A DNA stretch of 64,000 nucleotides, from assembly GCA_035771175.1 (NCBI GenBank), contig CM069606.1:30089816-30153815 (forward strand), in the 5' to 3' direction. The translations under genes were made by a program, and so were the position numbers. The stretch's first letter is position 1. Every line of letters begins with the position of its first letter. Origin of the DNA: Paratinospora sagittata. Lineage: Eukaryota; Streptophyta; Magnoliopsida; Ranunculales; Menispermaceae. Under the pieces are notes generated by a model, which saw nothing but the letters and a program-made list of their open reading frames with translations, had not been told where the DNA came from and did no database searches. Of the stretch, positions 19,755 to 31,298 are shown piece by piece.

Positions 19755-22700
19755 ATGAGGAGGAGCGAGAGATTGGGACAGCCACGCACAGGGCCATTCG
19801 ATAATGACTGGATGGGGAGGATGGAGGAGATCATTCAGGCACAGGGCCACTTGATGGCAGCTCAGACTGCACAGATACAGGCGTTGGTGCAGCAGGTTGA
19901 GGCTGTTGCTCGACAGTCACCTCAAATAATACCTGAGGAGGCCGGCACTAGTAGGGCCGAGGCTAGCGGAGCTGCAGCTACAGCAGGACCTCAGATGGTT
20001 GTACCTCAGCCTATGCCTCCACCTGCTCCTACTGTTGTGGAGAATCTCACTGATCGGCGGATCAGACTGCTAGAGAAGTTCATGAAGCTGAAGCCTAAGG
20101 AATTCACTGGTGGGGTTGACTTGAAGAAGGCCGAAGATTGGCTGAAGAATGTTGAGAAGATCAGTCACTCCTTAGAGCTTGATGAGGAGTCTCAGGTCCT
20201 TTGTGCTGCTCACACACTGGAGAGTGATGCAAAAGACTGGTGGCTTTCAGTGTTGGATACACAGGGGGCAGTGAAGAGTTTGGACACCTTCAAACGGTTG
20301 TTCTTACAAGCTTACATTCCAGAGACTGAGAGGCAGGCTAAGCAACTCGAGTTTTTGAATCTTGCACAGGGCACCATGTCAGTCAGGGAGTACGAGCTCA
20401 GATTTAGGTAGCTCACAGTTTATGCCCCTGGGTTAGTTCAGACACCGAGTGATAAGATTATGAGGTTCTCTTTGAACCTAAGGCCTGCAATCCGACGGGC
20501 CTTGTCTGTGACGAAGATGACTGATTTTGCCACAGTGGTCCAGAGGGCCAAACAGTATGAGTTGGCTGAGCGGGTTGATGGTATGTCTACACAGGCAGCT
20601 CCGGGTGTACAGACTTCACTGGCAGAGTCCGGGGGACAGTTCCAGACTCTATGGAAGAAGGGAAAATGGGAAAAGAAGAGAAAGTTTTATAGAGGAGCAC
20701 AGTCCGAGGGTGCTCAGAGTGGGGCATCCCAGATTTAGACTGGTGTGATGACCTCACCAGTGGTTTCCTCTCCTGTCCCGATTCCCATTCAGGCACCGAG
20801 TGCACCAAGACCCCCATTCCCACAGACTGCTGGCCGAGGCAGAGGAGGCTACGTGGCGACATCTCAGACTGGATCATCTACGCCTAGGGCTCCGTTCTTA
20901 TGTTATCAATGTGGGCAGGCTGGGCATAGGAAGTTAGAGTGTCCGAGTTTTCAGAGAGCTCAGGGATTTGTGCAGCAGTCCAGTGCCAGAGAGACAGTGA
21001 ACGCAGCTACTGAGCCAGACCCGACAGCATCTAGGACTTTGGTGGAAGGTACTCTTATTATCTGTGGTGCTTCTATGCATGTATTATTTGATGCTGGGTT
21101 TACATTATCATTCATATCTGGACGTATGGTAGATAGTTTGCATTTGACTCCCGTTAGGGCTAGTACATGGTTAGTGGTGAGTATTGTAGCTGGGGAGAGG
21201 ATCTACCGGAACATGATCTGTAGCCAGTGTGTGGTTCAAATTGGTGATGTTGAGATGCCTATTGACTTTCGAGTCCTAGAGTTTTTAGAGTTTGATGCAA
21301 TTCTAGGGATGGATTGGCTCGCGGCTTATCATGCAGTTGTCGACTGTTTCGTGAAGAGAATCATTTTCCAGATCCTCAGACACCCAGTGTTTACACTACA
21401 GGGTAGAGCTTCAGACCAGACAGTCACAAGGGGTAGATTTGTGGCTGATGGAGATAGGAAGATTTTGGCTGGGTTAGTGCCTCATGAGGAAGAGACTAAT
21501 GAGGTGATACTTGAGGATATTGCCATTGTTAGGGACTTTCCAGATGTGTTCCCTATGGATCTTCCAGGATTACCACCGAAGCGAGAGATCGATTTCATTA
21601 TTGAACTAGTCCCTGGCATGAAGCCTATCTCCATGGCACCATATAGAATGACGCCAGCCGAGTTGAGAGAGTTGTAGAAACAGCTCGAGGAGTTATTGGC
21701 TAAGGGCTTTATTTGCCCAAGCGTGTCACCCTGGGGAGCTCCAGTTCTTTTTGTGAAAAAGAAATATGGGAGCTTGCGGTTTTGCATCGACTATCGCCAA
21801 TTGAACAGGGTGACCATCAAGAACAAATATGCTCTCCCAAGGATTGATGACTTGTTTGATCAGTTGAGGGGAGCGAGGTATTTTTCGAAGATTGATTTGC
21901 GCTCCGGATATCATCAGCTGAGGATCAGGGATGAGGATGTGCCTAAGACAGCATTCAGAACCCGCTATGGACATTATGAGTTCCTTGTGATGCCATTTGG
22001 TGTGAATAATGCACCGGCGATGTTCATGGACCTGATGCAGAGGGTCTTTAGGCAGTATCTGGATAAGTTTGTCATCGTCTTCATTGATGACATATTGGTG
22101 TATTCTAAGACTCGGGCTGAGCATGAGGAACACCTCAGAGTGACCTTGCAGACTCTGAGAGAGCATAGGCTATATGCAAAGCTGAGCAAGTGCGAGTTTT
22201 GGATCATCGAAGTGAAGTTCTTAGGTCATGTGGTGAGTTCTGAGGGGATTTCAGTTGATCCGTCTAAGGTTGAAGCCATTATCAGTTGGCTTAGGCCTAC
22301 CACAGTGACCGAGATCAGAAGCTTTCTTGGGTTAGCTGGTTACTATAGGAGATTCGTTCAGGGATTCTCCAAGATAGCTACGCCTATGGCTAGGCTCACC
22401 GAGAAAGATGTGTCCTTTGTATGGACCGAGGAGTGTGAGAATGCCTTTTTAGAGCTGAAGAAAAGATTGACATCTACGCTAGTGTTGATTTTGCCAGAGC
22501 CTGATCAGGAGTTGGTTATCTATACTGATGCCTCTCGTATCGGCTTGGGTTGCGTGTTGATGCAGAAGGATAGGGTCGTTGCTTATGCATCAAGACAGTT
22601 GAAGGTGCATGAAAAGAACTATCTTCTTCATGACTTAGAACTGGCCGCAGTGGTTTTTGCTTTGAAGATTTGGAGTCATTATCTCTATGGTGAGAGATTC

Positions 22701-24467
22701 ACTTTGTATTCTGACCATAAGAGCCTCAAGTACTTGTTCTCTCAGAAGGAATTGAACATGAGGCAGAAAAGGTGGTTAGAGCTCCTCAAAGACTATAATT
22801 TTACATTGGAATACCACCCAGGTAAAGCCAATGTAGTGGTTGATGCATTGAGTAGGAAGCGGGTAGAGACAGTTATGGTAGCACGCCAGATGTCTCATGA
22901 GTGGAGACTACTTGAGGCGGTTACGGTTATGAGTACATGTGCTACCCCTTCAGATCAGATTGTGATATGTGCTCAGATGAGAGCTCAACCTACACAGGTC
23001 AAGGAGGTGATTGACCAACAGAGACTTGACGTTGATTATGTGATGTACAAGTCTTGGACTAAGAGCAGTGATTTTACTGATTGGCATTTTTCATCTGATG
23101 GTGCCTTGAGATTTAGGGGACGTTTATGGGTTCCTGTAGATCCACGACTCAAACAGAGTGTGCTCCAAGAAGCTCACAGATCTCATTATGCTATTCATCC
23201 TGGCGGAACCAAGATGTATCATGATATGAAAAGAATGTATTGGTGGACCGAAATGAAAAGAGTGATAGCTCAGTTCATTCAAAGGTGTGAGATCTGTCAG
23301 AGGGTCAAAGCTGAGCATCAGAGGCCTGGACGGCAGATGCAACCGCTTGCCATTCCTGAGTGGAAGTGGGAGCATGTCACTATGGACTTTGTTGTGGGAT
23401 TACCCAACACCCCGAGGAGACATAATGTTGTTTGGGTTATTATTGATCGCTTGACTAAGTCCGCTCACTTTCTACCGGTGAACACTAGGGATTCTATGGA
23501 CAAGGTGAGCAGACTCTATATGCGGGAGATAGTCAGATTACATGGAGTGCCAGTTTCGATTGTGTCAGATAGGGATCCGAGGTTTACATTGGTATTCTGG
23601 CAGGAGTTGCAGAGGCAGCTCGGCACTAGACTAGATCTCAGTACCGCTTTTCACCCTCAGACAGATGGGCAGTCTGAGAGGTTGATATCGATTTTGGAGG
23701 ATATGCTTCGAGCTTGTGTCCTTGAGTCCAGTGGTAACTGGGAGGAGTACATACATCTGTGTGAGTTCGCGTATAACAACAGCTATCAGTCCAGTATTGG
23801 CATGGCTCATTTTGAGGCATTGTATGGTCGACCATGTAGATTTCTTATCTATTGGACGGAGGTAGGGGATATTGCAGTGATGGGACCAGAGTTTGTACAA
23901 GAACACACAGAGAAAATTAACATGATCAAGCATAATATGAAGGTAGCCCAAGACAGGCAGAAGAGTTACGTTGATGCCAAGCGGAAGACCGTAGAGTTTG
24001 AGGTGGGTGACCAAGTTTTATTGAAGGTCTCACCTCAGAAGGGCCAAACGAGATTTGGGATAAAAGGCAAGCTTGCTTCGAGATTTATTGGGTCGTTCGA
24101 GGTTTTAGAACGAATTGGCCCCGTCGCTTACCGATTAGCCTTGCCACCTCAGTTAGCAGCGGTCCACAATGTCTTTCATGTGTCAATGCTGAGAGTGTAC
24201 AAGACTGATTTTGATCACGTCTTGGACTGGAGGAACATTGAGCTAAGGCAGGATGCGACTTATGATGAGGAACCTATTCAGATACTTGACTGGAAGGTCA
24301 AGAGGTTACGTAACCGCGAGATTCCGTTGGTTAAGGTGAGATGGCAGTTCCATGGCGAGGAGCAGGTTACTTGGCAGCGTGAGGACCACATGATGGAGCA
24401 CTTTGCCGAGTTCATAGGCTTAGGTAATTTCTTAACCTTAAAACTTCGAGGACGAAGTTCATTCTAA
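19755..24467 (+). pseudogene. element B gag-pol, chromovirus polyprotein with three in-frame TAG codons
   Basis: One frame runs from MRRSERLG (19755) to 24467, about 1570 codons, broken only by TAG at 20409, 20736 and 21675. Order: capsid (residues 90-260, DWWLSV, VREYELRF); CCHC knuckle CYQCGQAGHRKLEC; protease with DAGFTLSF where DSG is expected; RT ([22 protein letters not shown]); RNase H ([23 protein letters not shown]); integrase zinc (HYAIHPGG...CEICQ) and core with D (VIIDRLTKS), D (VSDRDPRF) and E (QSERLI); and a chromodomain-like end ([15 protein letters not shown]). A single gag-pol frame with a 3' chromodomain fits Tekay/Del chromoviruses. At least the first stop looks like CAG to TAG. 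The altered protease motif alone would block maturation. Confidence 0.95.
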
Positions 24468-24478
24468 GGTGGGTGTGA
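24464..24478 (+). promoter_or_regulatory. polypurine tract of element B
   Basis: TCTAAGGTGGGTGTGA lies just before the TGTGACGCCCC start of the 3' LTR. It overlaps the end of the pol frame (stop at 24465-24467). Confidence 0.7.
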
Positions 24479-27012
24479 TGTGACGCCCCGAAAATTATTT
24501 CATCTAGCCCATAACCCAATTGCATTTTGCTCAAACTCTATGTGTTGCCTTGATATCTTTGGTGTTTGTTTGATGGTTGTTTAATGTTTGTATATTTGAT
24601 GCTTGATAATGTATATAAATATGTGCATCATAAATTGTATATGGGTCATGTTAAATTAAATTATAATGCATATGTTCTTATTTATGCATGGGCCCATTAA
24701 ACCATGAATTGATATGTGTTAGGATTGATTGAATAAAAGGATAAATGAAAATGAAAATTTGGTGTATTAAATGGATTGGACATTTGAAATACATGGGAGC
24801 ATGAGATTGGTTAAAGTACATGTGGTTGGTATGGGTAGTATGAGACCAACACATGTCAAGTTGGTGCATGAGAATGGACAAGTGTCTCATGCCCCATTTC
24901 TCTTCTCCAACACATGTCAAGTTGGTGCATGAGAATGGACAAGTGTTCCATGCCCCATTTCTCTTCTCCAATACATGTCAAGTTGGTGCATGAAAATGGA
25001 CAAGTGTCCCATGCCCCATTTCCCCTCTCCAACACATGTCAAGGTTGGTGCATGAGAGTGGACAAGTGTCCCATGCCCTACTTCTCTTCCCCAAGGAAGT
25101 CTTAGAGGGTGAGATGAGTAGAGAGACAGGAAAAAAAGAAGAGAAAGGAAAGAAGAAGAGAAAGAAAGAGGGAGTTGCTTTGAGGAAAATCTCTGCAATG
25201 TTTTCATCAAAGGGCTTGATCTTGAGGATATATGGTCCGATTGAGCTCCAAATTTTTCAACAAGTTCGTAGCTTATGGTTATTCATTCTGGTCGGTGGAG
25301 ATCTTGATTAGATTTTTCGTCTAAGAGATATAACCTCTTAAACAAAGCTGATCGGCAAGTCTAAATTTCTCGTGTAGTTTCAATCAAACTTATAGATCTC
25401 CTAAATCTACCGTTGGATGGATCTGATATTTGGATATGTGGTTTAAAACTGATCGTTTTGTATTAGGTGCGGTGGAGATGTTTATCGATTAAGTATGTTG
25501 TGTTATATAGTCATCTGAGTTTGAGTATTTGCAGCAGGAAAGGAGAAATTATCTGATTAGAGACTTGTTCAGCAAAGTGGCTTATCTTTTCGGTCCACCG
25601 TTGGATTGAGCTGAGTTTTGGACAGAAGGTTTGGTTCTTAACATAATTCAATCTATACGGTTGATTTTGTGATTGAGTATTTCTGTTGCTATATTGATAC
25701 ATCTAAACAGAATATTAAATGAAAGATTGGTAGGGTTGTTTGTATTAGACCTAAATTTAGAATATGAACTTAGACCTTTCCAAATAGCTTGCATGTCAAC
25801 TATGTTGACCTAGTTGCCATTGTTGATGAACCCATGATGCAAAATCAGTGATATAAATGGCTGAACATGGTGACCTAGTGTAAATTGACAATATGGCCTA
25901 AATATGGAAAATTTCATATTTTAGGGCTTTTGATGCTTTTGGCCTAGAATCATTGAATTGATGCAACTTATGTTTAATTAAGCATGATTAGGGTTGATTA
26001 TGCTACTGATTTGGTGGTTGTGACCATATTATGGGTTATGCCTACTTGTGATCAAATGGCTCAATTTGAGCATGTTTATGCCTCAGGAATTGAAAATCAG
26101 TATTTTTGATTAATAGAATGGTTTATGAATGAGAACTATGGATTAGAGGCCTAAGTCATGTGATTTGAGTTGAATGGTGGGATTAGATGGGATTTAGGCC
26201 TATTGTCTATATGTGGGCTGATTTAGGGTTGATGTGTAATGTCTATGTGATTGAGCATAGAAATTGATGTATGGTTGGATATTGATGAATGTTTCAGGAC
26301 CTTGATTAGATTGATTCGGTTTGGTGTCCGTGTGTGGTTAGATACTCTCGCGAGGCTTGGTTGTGAGTAGACTTCATTTATGATTATATCTTTTATGTCA
26401 TCATATCACTTATATATATTGTATGTTGAAAACATGAATGTGTTCTAATGTTCTGAATGTTGGGCCCATCTATCTGGCTAATAGAGGGGGTTAACCTTGT
26501 CATAGGAGGGTTTTAAAAAGGAAATATTTGGGGATGAGAACGGTACGGTGAAATAGACGCACTAGTAACCCCAAATAAACATGAGAGGTATTTTGATTGA
26601 ATTGTGTTTGAAATTATGATGTATTATATTTTGGACTATGTAATTATAACACTTACCACATTGTAGTATGGGTAAGTTGAGACTTGTTAGATAGACCATG
26701 TGGGCATATGAGGGCTTTTTTGTACCCATATTTTTGGACTTTATGTGTATGTCAATCTTGATGGACTGTAGGGATTATGACGATTAGATTTATTTTTATG
26801 GAGTATCTCTTGTCTTGGATGATTAATACAGTTGGTAGTTTTGTTTAGTACCTGTTTATATTATGTCGTTGTTTGGGATAAGGCTCGTAGGGTCTCAACC
26901 ACCTCACGAGGGTTGAGGACTGGTTGGAGATGCCTATGGCGGGAGTCCCGCCCCGGCATTCCGCACGCCATTCCCTGCGGGGTTGGTGGTCCAGGGTTTC
27001 GGGGTCGCCACA
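24479..27012 (+). mobile_element. 3' LTR of element B (2534 bp)
   Basis: It starts TGTGACGCCCC and ends GGGGTCGCCACA. It is closely similar to the 5' LTR except for indels: it keeps about 300 bp missing there (25150-25470) and lacks about 40 bp near 26458 and about 340 bp near 26584. The LTR is followed not by flanking DNA but by another PBS and gag start. Confidence 0.9.
24846..25092 (+). repeat. four tandem 60-62 bp repeats in the B 3' LTR
   Basis: This is the same array as 17303-17549, with few substitutions between the two LTRs, so it predates the insertion. Confidence 0.85.
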
Positions 27013-27014
27013 GT

Positions 27015-27026
27015 TGGTATCAGAGC
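27015..27026 (+). promoter_or_regulatory. second B primer binding site
   Basis: TGGTATCAGAGC lies two bases after the end of the B 3' LTR, as at 19523. Its presence means the LTR at 24479-27012 also acts as the 5' LTR of a second B unit. Confidence 0.9.
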
Positions 27027-27246
27027 CCATGTTTACGAGGTTTGGTTTATGTATTGGACCTAGATGACTTTGACCTAGGAATTGGGTGAGAGATTTAGGT
27101 GATTAAAAAGCTTCAATGAACTAACTTAAAAGGCTTACTATCATATTTTCTGTGTGTATTATATGACATGGGTAGTTATGAGGCTTTGTTAATCTTTAAA
27201 ATTCTTTAATGTGTGATGGTTGCTCGTATTTCTACTTCTCAGTGTC

Positions 27247-27353
27247 ATGAGGAGGAGCGAGAGATTGGGACAGCCACGCACAGGGCCATCCGATGATGAC
27301 TGGATGGGGAGGATGGAGGAGATCATTCAGGCATAGGGCCGCTTAATGGCAGC
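27247..27353 (+). pseudogene. start of a second B gag, cut after about 36 codons
   Basis: MRRSERLGQPRTGPSDDDWM matches the B gag start at 19755, and the leader 27027-27246 matches 19535-19754. A TAG occurs after EEIIQA (CAG in the first copy). The frame ends at 27353, where the sequence switches to minus-strand family A RNase H. It is the relic of a tandem LTR-body-LTR-body arrangement. Confidence 0.88.
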
Positions 27354-30111
27354 TCAGTACGACACCTAAGCCTTGTAGAGAGGCATCGGTGTATAGTGAA
27401 AATCCAAATGCATTTCTTAGAGTGATTAGTACTGGTGCCGTCGTGAGGCGCTTCTTCAATTCCTGAAATGATGTTTCACAGGCGGGATTCCAGATGAATC
27501 GCATGTCTTTCCGAGTGAGCTTTGTCATAGGTTCAACAATCTTGGAGAAGTCCTTGATGAAACGTCTGTAATAGCCAGCCAAACCAAGAAAACTCATAAT
27601 CTGAGTAACAGTGGTAGGTTGCTTCGAGTTTAAAACCGCTTCAACCTTAGAAGTATCCACCTCAATGTCATTGCCTGAAACCACATGGCCTAGGAATTGA
27701 ACTCGCTTCGCCCAAAATTCGCACTTACTCAACTTTGCATATAATTGGTGGCTTCTCAAGGTGTGGAGGACTATCCTTAGATGTATCTTATGGTCTTCTT
27801 CAGTTGAGGAATATATCAAGATATCGTCCACAAAAACTACCACAAATCGGTCTAAGTATAACCTGAAGATGCGGTTCATCAAATCCATGAATGCAGCAGG
27901 TGCATTTGTTAGACCGAACAGCATGACCAAGAACTCGTAGTGCTCGTACCGAGTTTTGAATGCCGTCTTGGTAGTGTCCGACTCTCGGATCCAGAGTTAA
28001 TGATAAATGGATCGTAGATCAATCTTAGAGAAGTATTTGGCAGCTCTAAGTTGGTCGAACAAAATCATCGATCCTGGGCAACGGGTATCTATTCTTAATG
28101 GTGACGTTATTCAGCTTGCGATAGTCGATGCAAAGTCGTAACGAACCATCTTTTTGCGAACAAACAAAACTGGAGCGCCCCAAGGTGATGAACTTTTTCT
28201 GATGAAGCCATTACTCTTTAATTCCTTTAGTTGTTTGTCCAATTCGACCAGCTCGACTTACGGCATTTTGTATGGTGGAATTGAGATAAGCCCGGTCCTA
28301 GGTATGAGATTGATTTCAAAATCGAATTCCCTAACCGGAGGTAGACCAGGAAGGTCATTTAGAAAAACTGTTAAGAATTCAGATATTACCAGGACATCGT
28401 GTACTTCGAGAGAGTACAGTGCTGGTGATTCATTTTCATCACCAAGGGATAAAGCTCGAAGCTGTGCCCTGAGACGTGCAACAGTCGAGTTATGTATCCA
28501 TTTCCTCATTCCCTGAATCTTGACAAACTACCCCGTGGGCAAGGTTAACTGAACTTGCTTCTTCATACAATCGATCTTTGCATTCAGTGGTGCGAGCCAG
28601 TCCATGCCGAGGATGATGTCGAAGTCTTTAATGTCCATCACAAAAAGACCTGCATATATTATTTGCTCTGCCATTCGAAGTTCACATCGAGAACACTGTA
28701 ATTTCACGTCAGTACTTGATCCTAAGGGTGATGTGACATGGAGTGATTTATGTGGGTTCAGTACTTGATCCTAAATGTATTACCAATGCAGACGATATAA
28801 AAGAATGTGTAGCACCTGAATCGAACAAGACATGCACCATTGTATTGAACAAGGAAAATGTACCTTCGACTACATTGTCCTTTGGGAGCGGTTGTTGAGC
28901 GATAGCAAATGCGCTGCCCTGGTTCCGTTGCCCCCGGTTCTGCTGGTTCTGCCTAAGTTGGGCGTTAGCCGCAGGTGGTGTTTGTTGGACTGGAATAGTG
29001 GGAACAGGTTGCTGAAGGTGCGGACAGGCATTTCTTACATGGCCCTGCTGGCCGCAGTTGTAACACGTCACCCTTTGCTGCTGATGGTTCTATTGGCCAT
29101 GCTGATTGTAGTGCTGAACACTACCTCTGCCCTTGTCGTTTCCACGGCCACCCCTGCCATTACGGCCAGGATTAGATGGTTCAGCCGCAAGTGTCGTGGC
29201 CTCATTCTTCTTAACAGGGGCTGCAAGGGTTGGGTTTTGATTATAGTAGGGCTTCTTCTTGTTGCCCTGTTGCGAGCCCTGTTTGGAAAACGTTGCAGGC
29301 CATTTTCCTCTATTCAGTCTCTGCTCCTACACAATCTTCTCCTGCTCAAAGCTCATGGCCTTGTCAATGACCTCCCTGTAAATCTTGAGGTCCAAGATCG
29401 ATAAGGCTTGTCGAATGTCAGGACGAAGGCCATTGTAGAATTTCCCGGTCTTATCTTACTCCGTTGAGATTGTGGAGAGAGAGTAGACCGATAATTCTTT
29501 AAACTTGCCAGCATACTCCTTGACTGTCATGTCGCCTTGGTATAGTTTAGCGAACTCCTGACGCTTCTGCTTCTTCACAGCGCAGGGGAAGTACTCATCA
29601 ATAAACAGTGACTCTAACTGTTGCCAAGTCATGTCCGTAGTGTTGACCTTGGGTCCTCCTTTACTGTTATCCACCATGTATTTGTTCCACCAACAAGTTG
29701 GTAGGTCGCAAGTGGAATCTTTCGAGCCTCATCGACTCTCATTGCATCGAGAGCCTTCTTTGACTCATCCAACCATTTCTGCACCTCTTCAACATCAATG
29801 GTGCCAGCAAAAATAAGAGGTTGTAGCCTCTTGTACTTCGTAATCTAGTCGGCTTGAGTCTCCGATCCAGATCTCACTATTGCCTAAATAGTTACTTTCA
29901 TCGCCTCGATAAATCCGACAAAAAATACTTTCAAACTTGAAGGCATGGCAAAGGAAGTGGGTTGGGGTGGCACTGCTTGCCCAGACGTAATGGCAGTGTC
30001 GGGTGTGGCCTGTGCTGTCGTCGAAGGCGGCGGTTCCTGGTTCTGAATCTCAGGAGGTGTCTCCTCTGCTGGAGGGACAGTACGTGACTTTCCTCTCTTC
30101 CTGGTTTGAAT
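27354..30111 (-). pseudogene. A2 gag-pol, 3'-truncated and lacking its start codon
   Basis: The gag start position reads ATT in place of ATG (30109-30111), followed by the usual QTRKRG. Capsid 29800-29400; CCHC knuckle CYNCGQQGHVRNAC near 29050; protease with an intact DSGATHSF near 28820; RT 28260-27560 ([10 protein letters not shown] near 27810); RNase H begins ([13 protein letters not shown]) and stops at 27354. Integrase and chromodomain are gone. Frameshifts occur in capsid, before RT and in RT. The joint to B gag at 27353 has no target duplication. Confidence 0.9.
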
Positions 30112-30118
30112 TTTCTCA

Positions 30119-30138
30119 CTGACAAGGAGAAAATAAAA
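30119..30138 (-). promoter_or_regulatory. putative 3' splice site before A2 gag
   Basis: TTTTATTTTCTCCTTGTCAG on the minus strand, 8 bp before the mutated gag start. It is conserved with the other copies. Confidence 0.4.
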
Positions 30139-30518
30139 CTGTGATTTAGAAAACTGTAGCCAAGTATAATGTTGTGGTATTCTCAGCAACAATTTCGAGA
30201 GTACTGCAATATAAAAACCACCTATTTTTCTAAGTATAGTGTAAAGTTTTTGCTAAGGAATCAAAGAATCTTATGTGCCTCGTATGTTTGGCCATGGTGT
30301 AAAAACAAGGTTAGAATGTTTATATAATAAGTATAAAACTTCGCAAGTATTTCAAATGTTTTGGTTCTAGTTTTTCTTGTGAACATACATATATACTTCA
30401 TTGAAAATCCATACGAGTCATAAAAATTCTAAGATTTGCCTCGGTAAATATCCTGATCTAACGTTCTATCGTAATCTTACGTATTCAAACTCTTTCGCTT
30501 AGTCTTTTCGATTATTAT

Positions 30519-30793
30519 CCAAATTCGTGTGTCCCATACCACATGAATTTGGTAATAAGGGTGTCAACCAAGTTAAGTTGTATGAACACGGTCTCTATAA
30601 AACATCGGCTAAATAGTAGTTCACTAATAGTATCGTCCAAGTTTACTCGTCCCATACCGTGTAAACTTCGTGATAATGTTAGTAATGCACCTTTCTCCAA
30701 ATGTATCTTTTCATACAAGGTCGTGGGTTTTCTTACTTCCACATTTTATTTAGTATCCTCCAATTTTGTTGTGTCTCATACCACTCCAAAGTT
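30519..30793 (-). other. triple stem-loop in the A2 ORF-N/gag spacer
   Basis: Hairpins at 30793-30762, 30668-30639 and 30552-30519. The middle and gag-proximal loops read GTATGGGA; the first reads GTATGAGA, as in A3. Arms are AAGTTTAC/GTAAACTT (middle) and CCAAATTC/GAATTTGG plus inner TGTG/CACA (gag-proximal). Confidence 0.7.
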
Positions 30794-30896
30794 AGTGATA
30801 CAAAAGAAAGAATGGTTGTAAGTCGGCCCACCAAGGATAGTCTTAAACAAAACATTTTCATTCATTCATAAAAAAAAAAATTTACAATGCTAGTGA

Positions 30897-31298
30897 TCAT
30901 TCCTGATTTTCCTGCCTACTACTGCTCCTTCTAGACCTCCTGCTAGGTACAGAAGGAGTACTAGAAGAAGGTTGAGAATCTGCTCGTTGTTCTTCGACAT
31001 TTTGCATACGTGTTAACAAATCATTTTGAGTCTCCTCTATTCGAGCAATGCTAGCTACGATCACATTTAACTGTTCGAATAGGTTAGTCGATTGCCCCAT
31101 CGATGGTTGATGGGTCGACTGTCCCATACGTGGAGGGTAGGCCGTAGGCATTGGTGGAAAGTATTGGTCGTACGGTTGACCCATAGGTGTGGGGTAGTTA
31201 TTTTGGCTGTACGGGGATTCCCTAACTGGAACCCCTTGGAAATTTGGATATGCTTGGGTTGAAAAGTCTTGGAACAATGGGCTCATTGGGATGTCCAG
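30897..31298 (-). pseudogene. ORF-N of A2, C-terminal third only
   Basis: The frame is open from the left edge of the A3 LTR (31298) to the stop at 30897, about 130 codons. It has Pro/Tyr/Gln-rich sequence (YDQYFPPMPTAYPP), a likely coiled coil (ETQNDLLTRMQNVEEQRA) and the basic tail SRRSRRSSSRQENQE. The first 380 residues are missing because the A3 5' LTR starts exactly here. Confidence 0.8.

Noticed and set aside
19755..24467. Amber read-through as a deliberate expression strategy in element B
   Set aside because: There are three TAGs at non-boundary places, one before RT and two in gag, with no flanking read-through signal that I recognise. Decay is simpler.
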